This document shows, one piece after another, positions 36,301-48,682 of a stretch of DNA of 64,000 nucleotides. Both the position numbers and the translations under genes were made by a program. Each line of letters opens with the position of its first letter. Position 1 is the stretch's first letter. Source of the stretch: Mesotaenium endlicherianum (lineage: Eukaryota > Streptophyta > Zygnematophyceae > Zygnematales > Mesotaeniaceae); the NCBI GenBank assembly GCA_009602735.1, contig WELA01006875.1:88086-152085 (forward strand), given 5' to 3'. The notes under the pieces are model-generated. The model saw only the letters and a program-made list of their open reading frames with translations, ran no database searches and was not told the DNA's origin.

Positions 36301-38125
36301 GATGTCCTGGGTCTGGATTTTCTGGATTGCGCGCAAAATACAGATTCTTGAAGTGATGTCATTCTTGATCTTGATAGTACCGGTCCTCCAATCAACTTGG
36401 GGGTTGTGCTTGGTCAACCAAGGCGTCCCTAGGATGACGTCGTACTTGCCCAATTGCATGGGGGAGAATACTACTCCATCCTTGAAGGACTTGATAAAGA
36501 GTGCCAAGGGGTACGTCTTCTTGGAAGGGGTAGTATAGGAGAATCCATCGGGCATCATAATCTCCTCGTCGTGGTCAAGAGTTCGCATAGTAATACCGTG
36601 CTTGGTGGCAAAATTTGCAGCAATGAAGTTGCCTTGAGCTCCGCTATCCACCAAGATGTGGACCTTCGCTCCTCCAAGGTGACCTCTCAAACTCATTGGG
36701 GTTGGAACGTCGTCTTCAACGAGGGTCTCCACTTCACTTGGCTTGTTGTCTTCTCGTGAAGTGGGTCTTGGGGTGGTAGGCTCCTGGCCTACCGGCACTG
36801 TCCGTTTTTTGACAACTTTTTGGGGCATGAAAGTGCACGATGGCCCTTTTCCTTGCAATAAAAGCATAGTCCAGCCGTCATGAGAGCTTCTTTTTCAGCC
36901 GGGGAGAGTCTTGCTTTCACTCCTTGCTGGTTTCTTGCATCATAAGTGTCATCAGAGGATCTTCCACTCTTCCGGGCAGCCGTGGGGTCCCTTTTAATAA
37001 CTCCAATTTCCATGGGTGTGGGTCCAGATTTGGATGTGGAAGGGGCTGCGTACACCCTCGTCGCCAGTACCCGTGAAGATGAGGGCACGGAGTGCTTGAA
37101 ATCCAAGGTATCCACCTTTTGGGCCACTTCAATGATCTTTGAGAAGTCCGTCAAGTCGCGTAATTCCACTTCCTTTGCCACCTTGGGTTTGAGACCAAAG
37201 ATGTAGCGGTCAATCTTCTCCTCGGAAGACATGTTGGGGATCTCAAGAGTGAGGGCGTGAAATCTGGATGTATACTCTTGAACGGACGTCGTTTGCTTGA
37301 GATGGTGGAGCTTTCCTCGTGCAATCTTCTCCGCATTGATGGGCATGAATTGCTTCTTGAGGGCCTCACGAAAATCTGCTCATCTTGCGTATGATGGTGG
37401 GAGCTCTTGGCCGAGCATGGGGTGCGCCATAGCTTGATATACAGCCGCTTGATAGTTACGCCACCATGATGTTGCTGCTCCTCTAAGTAAGGTAACGGCA
37501 AAGGGAACGTAGTCCTCCTCGGGTACTTCAAAGAATACGAGGTACGTCTCCACTTGGTAGAGCCATAAATTCAGGTTGGCACCTTTTCCGGGGTTGAAAG
37601 AGTCGAGTTTGCCGGGCTTGATGAGTTTCCTTGCTCTCGTTGGCTCTTGTGGAGGCGCTTGAGTCGGGGCTAGATTTTGAGCATTGCTTGCAATAGGGGC
37701 AACCATGGCAGCCATAGCTTCTCTTGACGCTTGCACGGCTGCTTCATAGGTGGCCAAGCCCACTTGGTTGTGGACGGTCATTAAGAAGGCTGCCCACTCA
37801 TTTGCGGGAACTTCTTGTGGTGGAGTCAACTTTGCTATAGCGGCTGCCACGGGATTTGACGGTGCTCCTCCTTGTGGTGCTTCTTGTTGTTGCAAATTTT
37901 CTTGAGTGGGCTCTCCCATCGGCGCTGGAGGAGGGTGTGCTCCTCCTTGTGGTGCTTCTTGTTGTTGCAGATTTTCTTGAGTGGGCTCTCCCATCGGCGC
38001 TGGAGGAGGGTCTCTTGGAGAGGAAGGGCTTCCTTCGAAAGCTAGCTGCTGGTCTTGAAGCNAGCTGCTGGTCTTGACGATTGTCCATCTTCTTGTGCTA
38101 CCAAAGTGCCTAGCTCCGATACCAC

Positions 38126-38628
38126 TGTAATGAAACAGATGGATAAAGTACTTAGTCAAATAGAATACTTTATCTATCCAAGACAAGGATCTTTAAACAC
38201 AGGTGGTAGCTTCTTGAAAGAGAGATGACTTCTTGAAAGTTAATGTATTTCTGGAATGTGGCACGTACAAGAGTGATTCTGGAATGTCTTTCTATGTTCT
38301 AGCTTTTGTTTATATACTTGCTACATAAGTAATTTCTAGGAAGGTGAATGTTGACGTGTTGGCACCCAACACATCCCAAAACTTGCCACCTCTTTCTAGA
38401 ACATTGTACACATGTCCTTTTGACCTAAAAATGGCACATTTAACTTTTGCCACATGGAGTTCTTCTAGGTCCTTCCTCTAACTTCGAAAATGCCTTAGAA
38501 GGTTCACAGGACATGAACCAAGTCACTAGAGTATCTATTCATACTTGACTCCACACAGTACTACACCAAATATATTCAAAAGCATCAAAATATATGCCAA
38601 CTAATATATTATAATTCAAATCACTACA
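38126..38628 (-). repeat. E2 LTR, right (5' LTR)
   Basis: 503 bp, TG...CA ends, the same length as its partner. The initiator-Met type primer-binding site abuts it on the left. Confidence 0.9.
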
Positions 38629-40601
38629 GCTATGGAGCACAAGATTAAGTTGGAACCAGGGAGCAAGCCAGCAGTGAGACCCGCCTATCAACAATCGTTT
38701 GCGGAGTTGGATGAGTTGAAGAAGCAGCTGACAGAGTTGTTCGAGAAGGGATTCATCTGACCCAGCGAGTCTCCAGTTGCAGCGCCAGTCTTATTTGTGA
38801 ATAAGGAGGATGGGACTATGAGGATGTGTGTAGACTACCGGGCGCTGAACAAGATCACGATAAAGAACAGGAACCCACTTCCACGAATGGACGAGTTAAT
38901 TGACAGGCTTGTCGGGCCGAAGTAGTTCTCGAATATCGATTTGAGGAGTGGCTATCACCAGGTACAGATTGCAAAAGGAGATGTTTAGAAGACTGCTTTC
39001 AGGACTCGCTATGGTTTATTCAAGTTTACAATCATGCCTTTTGAGTTGACTAATGCACCTGCTACATTCATGGAACTCATGAATAATATCTGAGAAAGGT
39101 GTTGGAGGTCTTGAGAGATCAAAAGCTGTAGGGAAGATAAGCAAGTGCGACTTCTGTCTCAAGGAAGTCGAGTTTCTTGGGCACGTATTGGGAGCTGAAG
39201 GAGTCAAGGTGGAGCAGAAGAAGGTGCAAGCAGTCAAAGATTGGCCGGTACCTACTGATATTCTTCAACTCAGAAGCTTCCTCGGCATGGCAAATTTTTA
39301 TCGACGCTTCATTGAAGGGTTTGCCAAGGTGTGTGCGCCGCTCACAGACATGTTGAAGAAGCAGGAGAAGTGGCTATGGGGTGACAAGGAGCAGCAAGCC
39401 TTTGAGAAGGTTAAGGAGTTGGCAACGCAGGCACCTGTGTTAGCAATTCCCAGACGAGAACTTCCGTTCACCATCATCACATACCCATGAAACTTTGCAG
39501 TGGGAGCCATTCTTCCCCAGGACCAGGGCAAAGGTTTGCAACCTGTGGCATACAAGAGCAGGAACTTGAGTCCTGCTGAGCAGAACTATGCAGCACACGA
39601 GCGAGAGATGTTGGCTATTATCCAGGCTTTGAGGATTTGGCGATGTTATGTGGACGGCCGGAAGGTGTTCATCAAGACCAACCACAAGAGCTTGGAGAAG
39701 TTATGACGCAACCAACATTGACACCAAGACAGGCAAGGTGGATGGAGTTTCTGCAACAGTTCGACCACAAGATCGAGTACTTACCTGGGAAGATCAACCC
39801 TGCAGACGCTTTATCCAGGAGGTGCGACCTTGCAGCTATCTCTGTCATCAAGGAGAGTATGGACTTCAAGGAGAAGCTCAAGAAAGGTTATGAGGAGGAC
39901 CCAGAGTTTGCTGATGGTGGAGCAGCTGAGTCCATCTCAAGTATACAGAAGGAGGACGGCATATGATATTATGGTGATTCCAAGAGAGTGGTGACACCAG
40001 ACGTGAAGAAGCTGCGTGACTCATTACTTGGGGAGCATCATGATTGCTTATATGCTGGACACTTTGGAAGCGAGAAGACAGCAAGCGTGCTGAAGCGGGA
40101 GTACTATTGGAGAAATATGGACAAGAACATTGAGGAGTAAATCAGGAGTTGCGATGCGTGCCAGCGGAACAAGACACAAAATGTCATGATTTATTGAGTC
40201 GAGGTTGACGTACAAAACCGAGCTCCACTTGTGTGAACCATCAACCTAGGAAGGCCGACTTTGACTTGACTTTACGCATCCATATGTTACCCTTTTTTAG
40301 ATTTCCAAGTCACCAAAGTGTAGTGCGTTGAAGCATCTTTCGAATGGCACCAGTTTCGCGTCGTTTGGTTAAGTATCGAGCGAGATAAGCGCGATCTAGT
40401 TCGCACCCCTTTTGGCCCCTAGCGGAAACACACCACATGGCCAATTTGTGACTCAATGTACCCAAAGGTGACATTGTTGACCATTCGTGACCCCAAGGAC
40501 TCTTAGCTTACTGCGCACAAATCCGCGAGCCTCTTAGCCTACATAAGTCCTGCATTTCTATAGTATAAGTGCATCATTGAGGCTATAACTTGGTGACTGC
40601 A

Positions 40602-41195
40602 TCACCGACTCCTAGAGTAAGCTTCCTCAAGTTTCAGATTCACTTTTGAGGCGCTATCTAGGCAAAATCATCCAAGGTACGCTCCACCAATGAGAGACAC
40701 ATAGCATATTCTACGTGCATTGCTTTGGTTGGTTAGAGTTGTGTTTAGTCTATAGGAGTGCTAGTACATGCCTTGTACACATTAGTGGACATAGAAGAGC
40801 CTCCTAGAGTGACTACATGCATTGGATCCGCCGCATATGGCGCCGGGTTTCCAAGAGTATAAGTGCTAGAGATGTCCCTAGAGGAACATCTTTTAGAAGT
40901 CCCATTATGCCAGGTGTAAGTAATAAAGAATATCAGTAAAGCTTACACTTCTTATCTCTTGTGTTTTCAGGACCACTTAGTTACTCTCTTGTGAAGAGCA
41001 AGCCCTCCTGGCTTCCAGTCACTTGAAGAACTTCACAAGTGGTGAGCAAAGTCACAGCTTATAACCTCTGCCATAGGACTACTCTGGAAGATCATGATGT
41101 GCTTCCAGTGATCTTTTAGGCCAGACTTCATTACTTGTTTTCCTACCAGATTACAGTCTTGAGGTGCTCACTCTGGAGAGTACTCTCTCCTTACT
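40602..41195 (+). repeat. E3 direct repeat, left
   Basis: Shares about 95% identity with 46798-47393, with about 27 differences counted by eye. Runs from ACCGACTCCTAGAG to GGAGAGTACTCTCTCC. Confidence 0.85.
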
Positions 41196-41421
41196 TCTAA
41201 AAGATCTCTCTTTGCCTGCAAGCAATTAGAATCTTCAGCGTATGTCTACCCGTAGTGGGCGTTCTTATGAGCCATACTACGAAGAGATTAATGAAGAAGA
41301 CTCAGACTCAAATCTCAGCACTATCACTTAACCCTCTGAAGAGAAGCAACTTGCGCTCCAGCGCACGGCAGTTGCTTCCGAGCCACCGTCCCGGTGGGCT
41401 CATTACGATTCTTGGTATCCT

Positions 41422-42672
41422 ATGGCAGGTGATCAAGAGGTCAAGAGTGACAGGTCCGCCTATCGCTTCAGCGGCAGGCCAGGCACCGGTGATCTGGAAA
41501 ATACCTTCTCGGAGTTTCAGGCTGACTTCGCGGCAGCAAGGCTCAAGACGCCCACGCTAACGAAGCGCGACGTCTTCGACACACTTATGCGCTACCTCTC
41601 TCACGAGGTCCGCGACACCTTTTGCGAGAAGGAAGCCGAGCTCTGGACATGCACCGAGCTTGTAGGTGACCCACCAGTGACGACCCTGCTAGCCGACCCA
41701 GTGCAAGCCTTCTGGAACATCCTCAAGACAGAGCTCCAGGCTGCAACTGAAGAGAAGGTGTACGAGCTGCACCACTTCTTCCGACGCAAGAACGAGACGA
41801 TCCGCATGATGTACCGTCGCTTGGTGCACCTACGCCGTGACGACGGCACTATCACCGACCGGGAGGCCGCGGAGATCTTCTTGCGCGCCGTTGAGCCGCG
41901 TCTGAGGGAAAGGGCCATCTTCCCCCTCATCGACCGCCACGGCTCAGAGTATCTGCTAGAGCAGGCCTACCTCTCCGTTGAGAAGCAGAGCCTGGCCGCC
42001 GCATGGAGCAACATTAGCGACCGTGTGGGCCTCGCATCTACGGGCGTGCGCCAGGAGGCCTCGGTGCTGCCATCTTTCACAATGCACATGACGCCTGTCC
42101 GCCAGCCCCAGCAGCAGCAGCAGCCTCAGCGCTCTCAGTTGCCCCAGCAGACGCAGCAGCGCGGAGCTATGCGTGGCCGCATTTTTATGGCCGCCATGAC
42201 AAGTGACCCCTGCTGGTCTTGCGGAAAGACGGGCCACTTGCGCCAGAATTGCACGCTCGCGCAAACTGGCAAGCCCAGAAATTGCACCTACTGTGGCAAG
42301 GCCGGCCACCTGCAGATCGTTTGTCTGCAGAAGGAGCACAACGTTGAGAACGGGCGCGCTCGTGACGGTCCTTCGCCTGCAGCAGGACAGCGAGGCGGGC
42401 GCAACCCTCGCACGGGTGGACGCCCCGCGATGACGGCAGCTACGGCCACGACGGACGCAGCGCTGACTCTCAGAGCCGAGTACTGCAGCTTCAACGACGT
42501 CAGTGACGCCCTCGTGGAGGCCAATGCGGAGATTGCAAGACTCCGGGGCCTCTTTGATAGCTACGACGCGTGCCTAGCGCTCTTTGCACACGCTCCACCG
42601 CCCTACGCCACAGCGCTGACAGCTGGCGCCCGCGCAGCCCCTGCACACACGCTTGGCTCCGACCCTCGATAA
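41422..42672 (+). CDS. E3 gag-like protein with two zinc knuckles
   Basis: A 416-residue frame belonging to the mobile element E3. Residues about 1-200 resemble a retrotransposon capsid region (FWNILKTELQ, ETIRMMYRRLVHLRR, FLRAVEPRLRERAIF). A Gln/Pro-rich linker follows, then two CX2CX4HX4C knuckles (CWSCGKTGHLRQNC and CTYCGKAGHLQIVC). The tail is Ala/Gly-rich. In Ty3 and related elements Gag forms the particle and the knuckles bind RNA. It is element-borne, not a host gene. Confidence 0.7.
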   Translation: MAGDQEVKSDRSAYRFSGRPGTGDLENTFSEFQADFAAARLKTPTLTKRDVFDTLMRYLSHEVRDTFCEKEAELWTCTELVGDPPVTTLLADPVQAFWNILKTELQAATEEKVYELHHFFRRKNETIRMMYRRLVHLRRDDGTITDREAAEIFLRAVEPRLRERAIFPLIDRHGSEYLLEQAYLSVEKQSLAAAWSNISDRVGLASTGVRQEASVLPSFTMHMTPVRQPQQQQQPQRSQLPQQTQQRGAMRGRIFMAAMTSDPCWSCGKTGHLRQNCTLAQTGKPRNCTYCGKAGHLQIVCLQKEHNVENGRARDGPSPAAGQRGGRNPRTGGRPAMTAATATTDAALTLRAEYCSFNDVSDALVEANAEIARLRGLFDSYDACLALFAHAPPPYATALTAGARAAPAHTLGSDPR

Positions 42673-43387
42673 TCTTGGACGCCAACACGAGTCTCCGCGG
42701 CAGCGCCGCAGCCCCGCACACGTCCGCACGACGACGTGGCGTCCGCGACCGGAGCTGCAGGAGCCCGCTTAGATTCCCCTGCCGGCACTTTGCACACCGC
42801 GCTGAAATCTGCCAGCAACAACAGCGCATGCTCTGACAGGCTGCCAGACGGCAAGCTACAGGCTTGCGCTGTCGCGCCATCCCTTGGCGTAGGCACGACC
42901 GCAGACGGGACTGCACGCACGCCAGCCCAGGCTCCGACAGAGCCCCTGGCCTGCGATGCCTTGTGTCGCCAGCAGGCCTCCCCTCCGGCCCGTTCAACGC
43001 CAGCTAGCACGCCGGCACGAGCCCACCGGACGGCACGCATGGCTGCAGCTAGCACAGCTGCAGTGTCCCTCGCCGTACGCACGGCACGCCCGTGCGCGAA
43101 TCTGCGCACAGGCCGAAACAGCCGTTCCCTGCTGGCTGCTGCAGACAGCAGGCCCCAGCAGAGGCCGCCACTTGTCGCCTGCAAGACAGGTGGGGCCGAT
43201 CCTGCCAACAGCAGCGTGCCCGCGCGCGCACTCGCACGTACGCGCACGCCGCACATCGCGCTGCAAGGCCCGCTGCGCAGCCGGCGACGCCACGATAGCT
43301 TCGCAGCAGCAGCCGCAGCTGCACGCGGTAGCTGCGCACAGGTGCTGCCACATGGCGCACGCACGCAGCCCGGCACAATCAGTGCTA

Positions 43388-43740
43388 ACACAGCGGCTGC
43401 GACTGCCATCTTCAAGCAAGGGGGGGCAACCCCGACCGCGCTGTGCTGCCGGATCCCCGGACAGGGCGCCGAAAGCGCGCCCGCAGCTGCGTACAGCCAG
43501 GGTTTTATCCCTGGCGCACACGTGCCGCCACTTGGCACGCGCGCACAGCCCGACCCAGCCAATGTAGATCTGGCGGCCGCGACTGCCATCCATAATCAGG
43601 GGGGGGCTACCCCGACGGCGCTGTGCGGCCAGATCTCCGTGCGGAGTCCCGACGGCGCCAACACGGCTGCGCACAGCCAGGGCTTAAACCCTGGCTGCAC
43701 ACAAAACTCCGGCAACAGCGCATTTCGCGCTGCAAGGGCT
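43388..43740 (+). repeat. Imperfect ~178-bp tandem repeat in E3
   Basis: Two successive imperfect units starting near 43388 and 43566 share CGGCYGCGACTGCCATC, CAGGGGGGGC-type and ACAGCCAGGG-type landmarks at a spacing of about 178 bases. Confidence 0.6.
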
Positions 43741-44619
43741 CCAGCAAGTGAATGCACCAGGGGGAGGGCGCCACGAGCTTTGCACTGGGGAGCCAAGACT
43801 GACACCAACGCTGGTCTGACGATGCGACTCCTTGGGTCCAAGAGCCACCAGGAGGCGCCATGTGGCAGCCTCCCGGCAGCCACATGCTCGCCAGCAGCTG
43901 CAGCCGTTCCTGCAGTTGCGCACTCGACAACCGCTGCGCTTCCGGCTGCTACGCATGCGCTTGCGTCTGCAGCGCTTGCGCCTGCGTCTGCAAGTGTGCC
44001 GGCGTCCGCACACGTGCTAGCAGCCATGACAGCGTCAGCCGCCATGCCAGGCCTTGGAGGAGGCTCTGCAGAAGGCGGCGCGCCAGGCCTTCCGGCAGGC
44101 CCTGCGGCAGGCTGCGCGGCAGGCCTTGCGGATGCGCCAGCAGGTGCCATTCTGGCCTGCTGCGCACACACGCAGCCGCTCGACAGCCGTCTTGCGATCA
44201 GTCGCGCAAGCCGCAAGCACACGCTCGTGGCACCAGCCGGCCGGCCCGCAGCGCCGCAGAAGCGCAACGGGCCAGACCAGGGACAACGGACAGAGGAGGC
44301 GCCGCGCCTGCCCTGTTTTCTTTGCGTGCTGGAGACGCCAGCAGCCCCAGCAGAGCTCGCGTCGCGCGCGCTCGCCTTGCCAATGACGACGGTGCAGCTC
44401 AGCGCCGAAGCCATCTCGCTGGCGCTGCATCGCATGCCGGCGGTCTCCTTTGCAGAGCTCGGCGTTTCCATAGAGGCGACGAGGCAGGCCTGCTCCAATC
44501 ACGCGCAGACACTGTGCGCGCTGCCATTGGCACGCCTACAGCCAATGCTGCAACCGCGATGCGATCCGCACCAGCGCGCCTTGCGCATGAGCGTAGGATG
44601 ATCAGCACTCCTAATGCCG

Positions 44620-45060
44620 CGTTTTTGGATAATTCGCAGGGGATCGTGCTCGTCAACACCCAGGCGCCACAGCGCATCATGTTCGACACGGGCGCGCAGC
44701 CGGTCCTCATCAGTCTGCGCTACTTCCGTCGGCTGGGGCTCTCTTTGGCCGACTCGCCGACGCGCATTAACACCGCGGCCGGCACCTCCGAGACCGTCAC
44801 AGGTTGCACAAGGCTGGCACTGCGGTTCACTCTCCGCCCGGGCACTGCAGACGAGACGACCATGCATTGGCACGCGCTCTTCACTCCTTCAGGGTTCTTT
44901 GACGGATTACTAGGGCAGGATGTGCTCTTTCCCATCGGCGCCGCGGTCGACAACTGGGCGGAGCGGGTCTTTTATCGACTTAACTGGCAGTTAGGAGGGA
45001 CGCGCACGGCGTCCTTGCCCCTCAACATCGTCGATCACCGCCCAGCGGTGTCCGCTCTCT
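44620..45060 (+). CDS. E3 aspartic protease region
   Basis: Part of a longer stop-free frame (43860-45533). The segment has the retropepsin pattern: GIVLVNTQAP, catalytic MFDTGAQPVLIS, and later FFDGLLGQDVLF near the position of the conserved ILG turn. Retropepsins cleave Gag or Gag-Pol in LTR elements. The preceding Ala/Pro/Cys-rich part of the frame is low-complexity. It belongs to the mobile element E3. Confidence 0.65.
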
Positions 45061-45345
45061 ACGGATTCATGGGGCTGGGCGACGGCCGGCCAGTGGTCCA
45101 GACCAATAAGGGAGGGCCCGAGGACAAGGAGATCTCTGTGGGAGAGAACCTGCTTGAGCCGCAGGATGAGGAGCCGGACCTGCCTAGCGCAGAGCTTCAC
45201 CTCACGCCACAAGAGCAGGCAGATGTCCTGGCAGCCCAGGCCCGGGAGCAGATACGCATCTGCGCAGCGCACCGCGCCAGGATGCGGCAAATGGCGGAGG
45301 ATGCCATCAAGGCTCTTGCCGTTGCCCGTATTGCCGTTGCTGCCG

Positions 45346-45787
45346 CAGTCCTTGCTCGTGACTCAGCGGCTGCTGCCCCCACCGCTGCCACGGCCTCGGC
45401 GTCTTGCAGCGGGCCTTCAGCAAGGACAGACGTCCGCGTACGCCACGACGTACCCGTTGGCGTGGCCATCCAATACAGTATGGACTCGCAGCCGCCAGCC
45501 CGACGCGCATCGCACCTGTCTAGCAACTCCTAGCCTCGCATCACGGCATCAGAGTAGGAGGCCATGCAGTCCTTGCTCGTGACTCAGCGGCTGCTGCCCC
45601 CACCGCTGCCACGGCCTCGGCGTCTTGCAGCGGGCCTTCAGCAAGGACAGACGTCCGCGTACGCCACGACGTACCCGTTGGCGTGGCCATCCAATACAGT
45701 ATGGACTCTCAGCCGCCAGCCCGACGCGCATCGCACCAGTCTAGCAACTCCTAGCCTCGCATCACGGCATCAGAGTAGGAGGCCATG
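45346..45787 (+). repeat. 221-bp tandem duplication in E3
   Basis: Units 45346-45566 and 45567-45787 are nearly identical, with only a few differences, so the duplication is recent compared with the element's direct repeats. Confidence 0.9.
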
Positions 45788-46678
45788 CGGCAGGCCGCCT
45801 ATCCTGGCGAGTCCGACGACCTACCCCTCAGCAACAAGGAGGAGGAGGAACAGTGGGAGCAGCTTCCTGAGGAGTCTGCGGAGGAGTACCTTGCGCAGCC
45901 GTCAGAGGAGCCTCGGCCACCTACGCCCACGACGCACGTTTGGCGCAGGCCTACAGGCCCGCCCAGCTTCAGCGACCTGCCGCAGGAGACCACGGCCCGG
46001 TCTAGCTGGGCCCATGTCGCCGCAGCTGGACCTAGCCGTCCCGTGTCCCATGACTGCTCCACAAGCAACGATTGCCGCGTCAGGCACTTGTTCGCCTCCG
46101 CCCGCGCGGCGGCTGCTTCTTCCAGCACTACCACGCCTCCCGTGCGCCAGCTAGAGCCTCGGAGCAGCATCCACGATCCGCCGCATGTAGGCGCGGCTAC
46201 CTGCGCCCATTCGCCCCTGCGATACGCACACCGCACCAGGACGACCATTGGGCCCGCCCGGGGGACCACTCCTCTCCGCGAGACGAGACGCTCACGGTCG
46301 CTTACGCCCCTGAGTGAGGCGCAAGAGGTCACTCCTCTTTTTGAACCGCACGCCCACTCCACCACGCCGCCGTACGATGACAGGGAGCGCGCGCCCCCGT
46401 ACGACAACACTCGGGAGCGACGAGGCACGCCACCGTTTTGCCCACAACATGACTGCAATGACACGCATTCCTCCTCACAGGTGCATTACGCCCTGTACCT
46501 CAACCCTGCGGCTCAACGCGCCGGCGTCCCACGCAGCCACGTCGTAGGCAGGCGACGGCCCCTTGGGATCGCCTCCTCAGAAGGTGGCGCGCACAGGTGG
46601 CAGGCCTCTCCCTCGCCACCCGTTCACAGCAACCACACGAGTAGAGCTCATGCCGCATCTTCGGCATCCCCGCATTGA
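45788..46678 (+). other. E3 low-complexity interior frame
   Basis: A stop-free, Pro/Ser/Arg-rich frame after the 221-bp duplication. It has an acidic stretch at the start (NKEEEEQWEQLPEESAEEY) and no domain. It may be element-encoded or simply stop-poor through high GC. Confidence 0.35.
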
Positions 46679-46797
46679 GCTAGCTCCGCGAGGGCAGTCT
46701 TGCCCGCTAGTCCAGCTGGCCCCGCGCCAGCTCGTCCGGCCACGGCAGGTGGTTGACAGCCCCGAGCAATCTGCACATTCCCCGCTGAGGCTGCACA

Positions 46798-47393
46798 TTC
46801 ACCGACTGCTAGAGGAAGCTTCCTCAAGTTTCAGATTCACTTTTGAGGCGCTATCTAAGCAAAATCACTTAAGGTACGCTCCACCAATGAGAGACACATA
46901 GCATATTTTACGTGCATTGCTTTGATTGGTTGAGGTTGTGTTTAGCCTATAAGAGTGCTAGTACATGCCTTGTACACATTAGTGGACATAGGAGAGCCTC
47001 CTAGAGTGACTACATGCATTGGATCCGCCACATATGACGCCGGGTTTCCAAGAGTATAAGTGCTAGAGATGTCCCTAGAGGAACATCTTTTAGAAGTCCC
47101 ATTATGCCAGGTGTAAGTAACAAAGAATATCAGTAAAGCTTACACTTTTTATCTCTTGTATTTTCAGGACCGCTTAGTTACTCTCTTGTGAAGAGCAAGC
47201 CCTCCTGGCTTCCAGTCACTTGAAGAACTTCACAAGTGGTGAGCAAAGTCACAGCTTATAACCTCTGCCATAGGACTACTCTGGAAGATCATGATGTGCT
47301 TCCAGTGATCTTTTGGGCCAGACTTCATTAGTTGTTTTCCTACCTGATTACAGTCATGAGGTGCTCACTCTGGAGAGTACTCACTCCTTAATT
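46798..47393 (+). repeat. E3 direct repeat, right
   Basis: Partner of 40602-41195. It is joined directly to the GC-rich interior on its left and followed by 145 bases not found next to the left repeat. Confidence 0.85.
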
Positions 47394-48682
47394 AAAACAT
47401 TTGGGACTTGACTCCCTTTTTTGCTATAAAGCCACATGTATTATAGACTTCAATATAGCAAAGCGTGCTTGCTTATAATGTGTTGCTTATACTTTTGTTG
47501 CGCACTCGACCTCGTAACGCACAACACGAATAAAAAGAAGGGAGGTACATTGCTGCCCCTGCCTATTTGAGAGTATCCTTGGGAGCAGATTGCTATGAAC
47601 TTCATCACATCTTTACCAACAATTGGCCAAGGGCACGATGCAGTATGGGTTGTGTTTGATAGACTCAGCAAGATGGCACACTTCATTCCCATGAAGGAGA
47701 CTTGTACGGAAGCAGATGTGGCACGATTATTCTTTGATCATATTTTTAGGCTATATGGGTTGCCGAAGGTGATTGTTTCAGATCGGGATCCAAGGTTTAC
47801 TAGCAACTTTTGGCGGTCACTGTTTACTTTAGTGGGAACTAACTTGAGCATGAGCACTTCCTATCATCCTCAGACAGGCGGGCAGAGTAAGAGGCTCAAT
47901 AGAATTCTACAAGAGGTGCTTAGGAGTTCTACGATGGAAGACCCTTCCGAGTGGGACAAGAAGCTGCCAGGGTTGGAGTTTGCCTACAACAACACCATGC
48001 AGGGATCTACCACGCAGTCACCATTCACTATGGATTATGGGCGAGAAGTATATCATTCAGGGAGCATGTTGTTGGGGAAGGCCAAGGAGACTCAGGTTCC
48101 TACTACACAAGCTTTTATGGAGCAGATGGCAAAGACTTGGGATATGGCAAAGACGTGTATTCAGAAGGCACAAGAAGAGCAAGTGAAACATGCTAACAAG
48201 CACAGGAGGAAAATGACATTCCATGTGGGTGACAAAGTACTCTTGTCAACAGAGAATCTACCTTTCACAGGCAAGAGGAAACTGCGGGCACGATTTACAG
48301 GTCCATTTTTGGTACTCAAGTAGGTTAATCCGGTGACCTATAAGTTGGAACTTCCTTCAGGCTAACGTATCCATAATGTGTTCCATGTCAATTGTTTGCG
48401 GCCATACGTTGACCCAAATGAAGGACATCCAAGACGACTACCCACATCGTCACCACCGGTCGAGATTGATGATGTATTAGAGTATGAAGTGAAAGTGATT
48501 GTCGGCGATCGACGAGTCAAGCGAGGTCAACGACTTGTTCAAGAGTCTTTGGTCAAGTGGAAAGGCTACCATGCAGACGACAACACTCGGGGGGCGGAGG
48601 CCAACGTGACTCATTGTAAGAGTAAGTTGAGACGTTATTTGCAGAACGCGTCGAGAACGTCGCATCTCAAGGAGGGGGATAA

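Larger units (their letters stand above)
32813..38628 (-). mobile_element. E2: Ty3/gypsy chromovirus nested in E1, broken
   Basis: A fossil LTR retrotransposon on the minus strand, inserted in the reverse transcriptase region of E1. Its ends are precise: TGTAGTGA...TCACTACA with a 5-bp target duplication GCTAT at 32808-32812 and 38629-38633. The primer-binding site lies next to the 38126 LTR (TGGTATCGGAGC, minus strand) and a purine-rich tract next to the 33315 end. Parts in gene order are gag with a proline/glutamine-rich head and a CCHC knuckle (about 38080-36790), protease with DSGAQ (about 36700-36500), reverse transcriptase and RNase H (about 36140-34900) and integrase (about 34900-33860). 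The chromodomain seen in relative E4 is missing. It is broken, with several defects. The LTRs differ at about 25 of 503 positions (about 5%). Confidence 0.9.
40182..47537 (+). mobile_element. E3: gag-protease element without RT/integrase, nested in E1
   Basis: A fossil insertion within the E1 integrase region. A 594-bp AT-rich direct repeat (about 40602-41195 and 46798-47393, roughly 95% identical) brackets a GC-rich interior. The interior has a gag-like frame, a retroviral-type aspartic protease frame and long low-complexity frames, but no recognisable reverse transcriptase, RNase H or integrase. It therefore looks like a non-autonomous retrotransposon of the kind called TR-GAG. Unlike a simple LTR pair, about 420 bases (40182-40601) lie outside the left repeat and about 145 (47394-47537) outside the right one, and neither is shared. 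A primer-binding site was not recognised. Whether the interior is still functional cannot be judged. Confidence 0.65.

Noticed and set aside
42603-44601. Long overlapping open frames on both strands inside E3 (up to 621 codons)
   Set aside because: Very high GC makes stops rare. The plus-strand frames are Ala/Pro-rich without domains and the minus-strand ones are their shadows.
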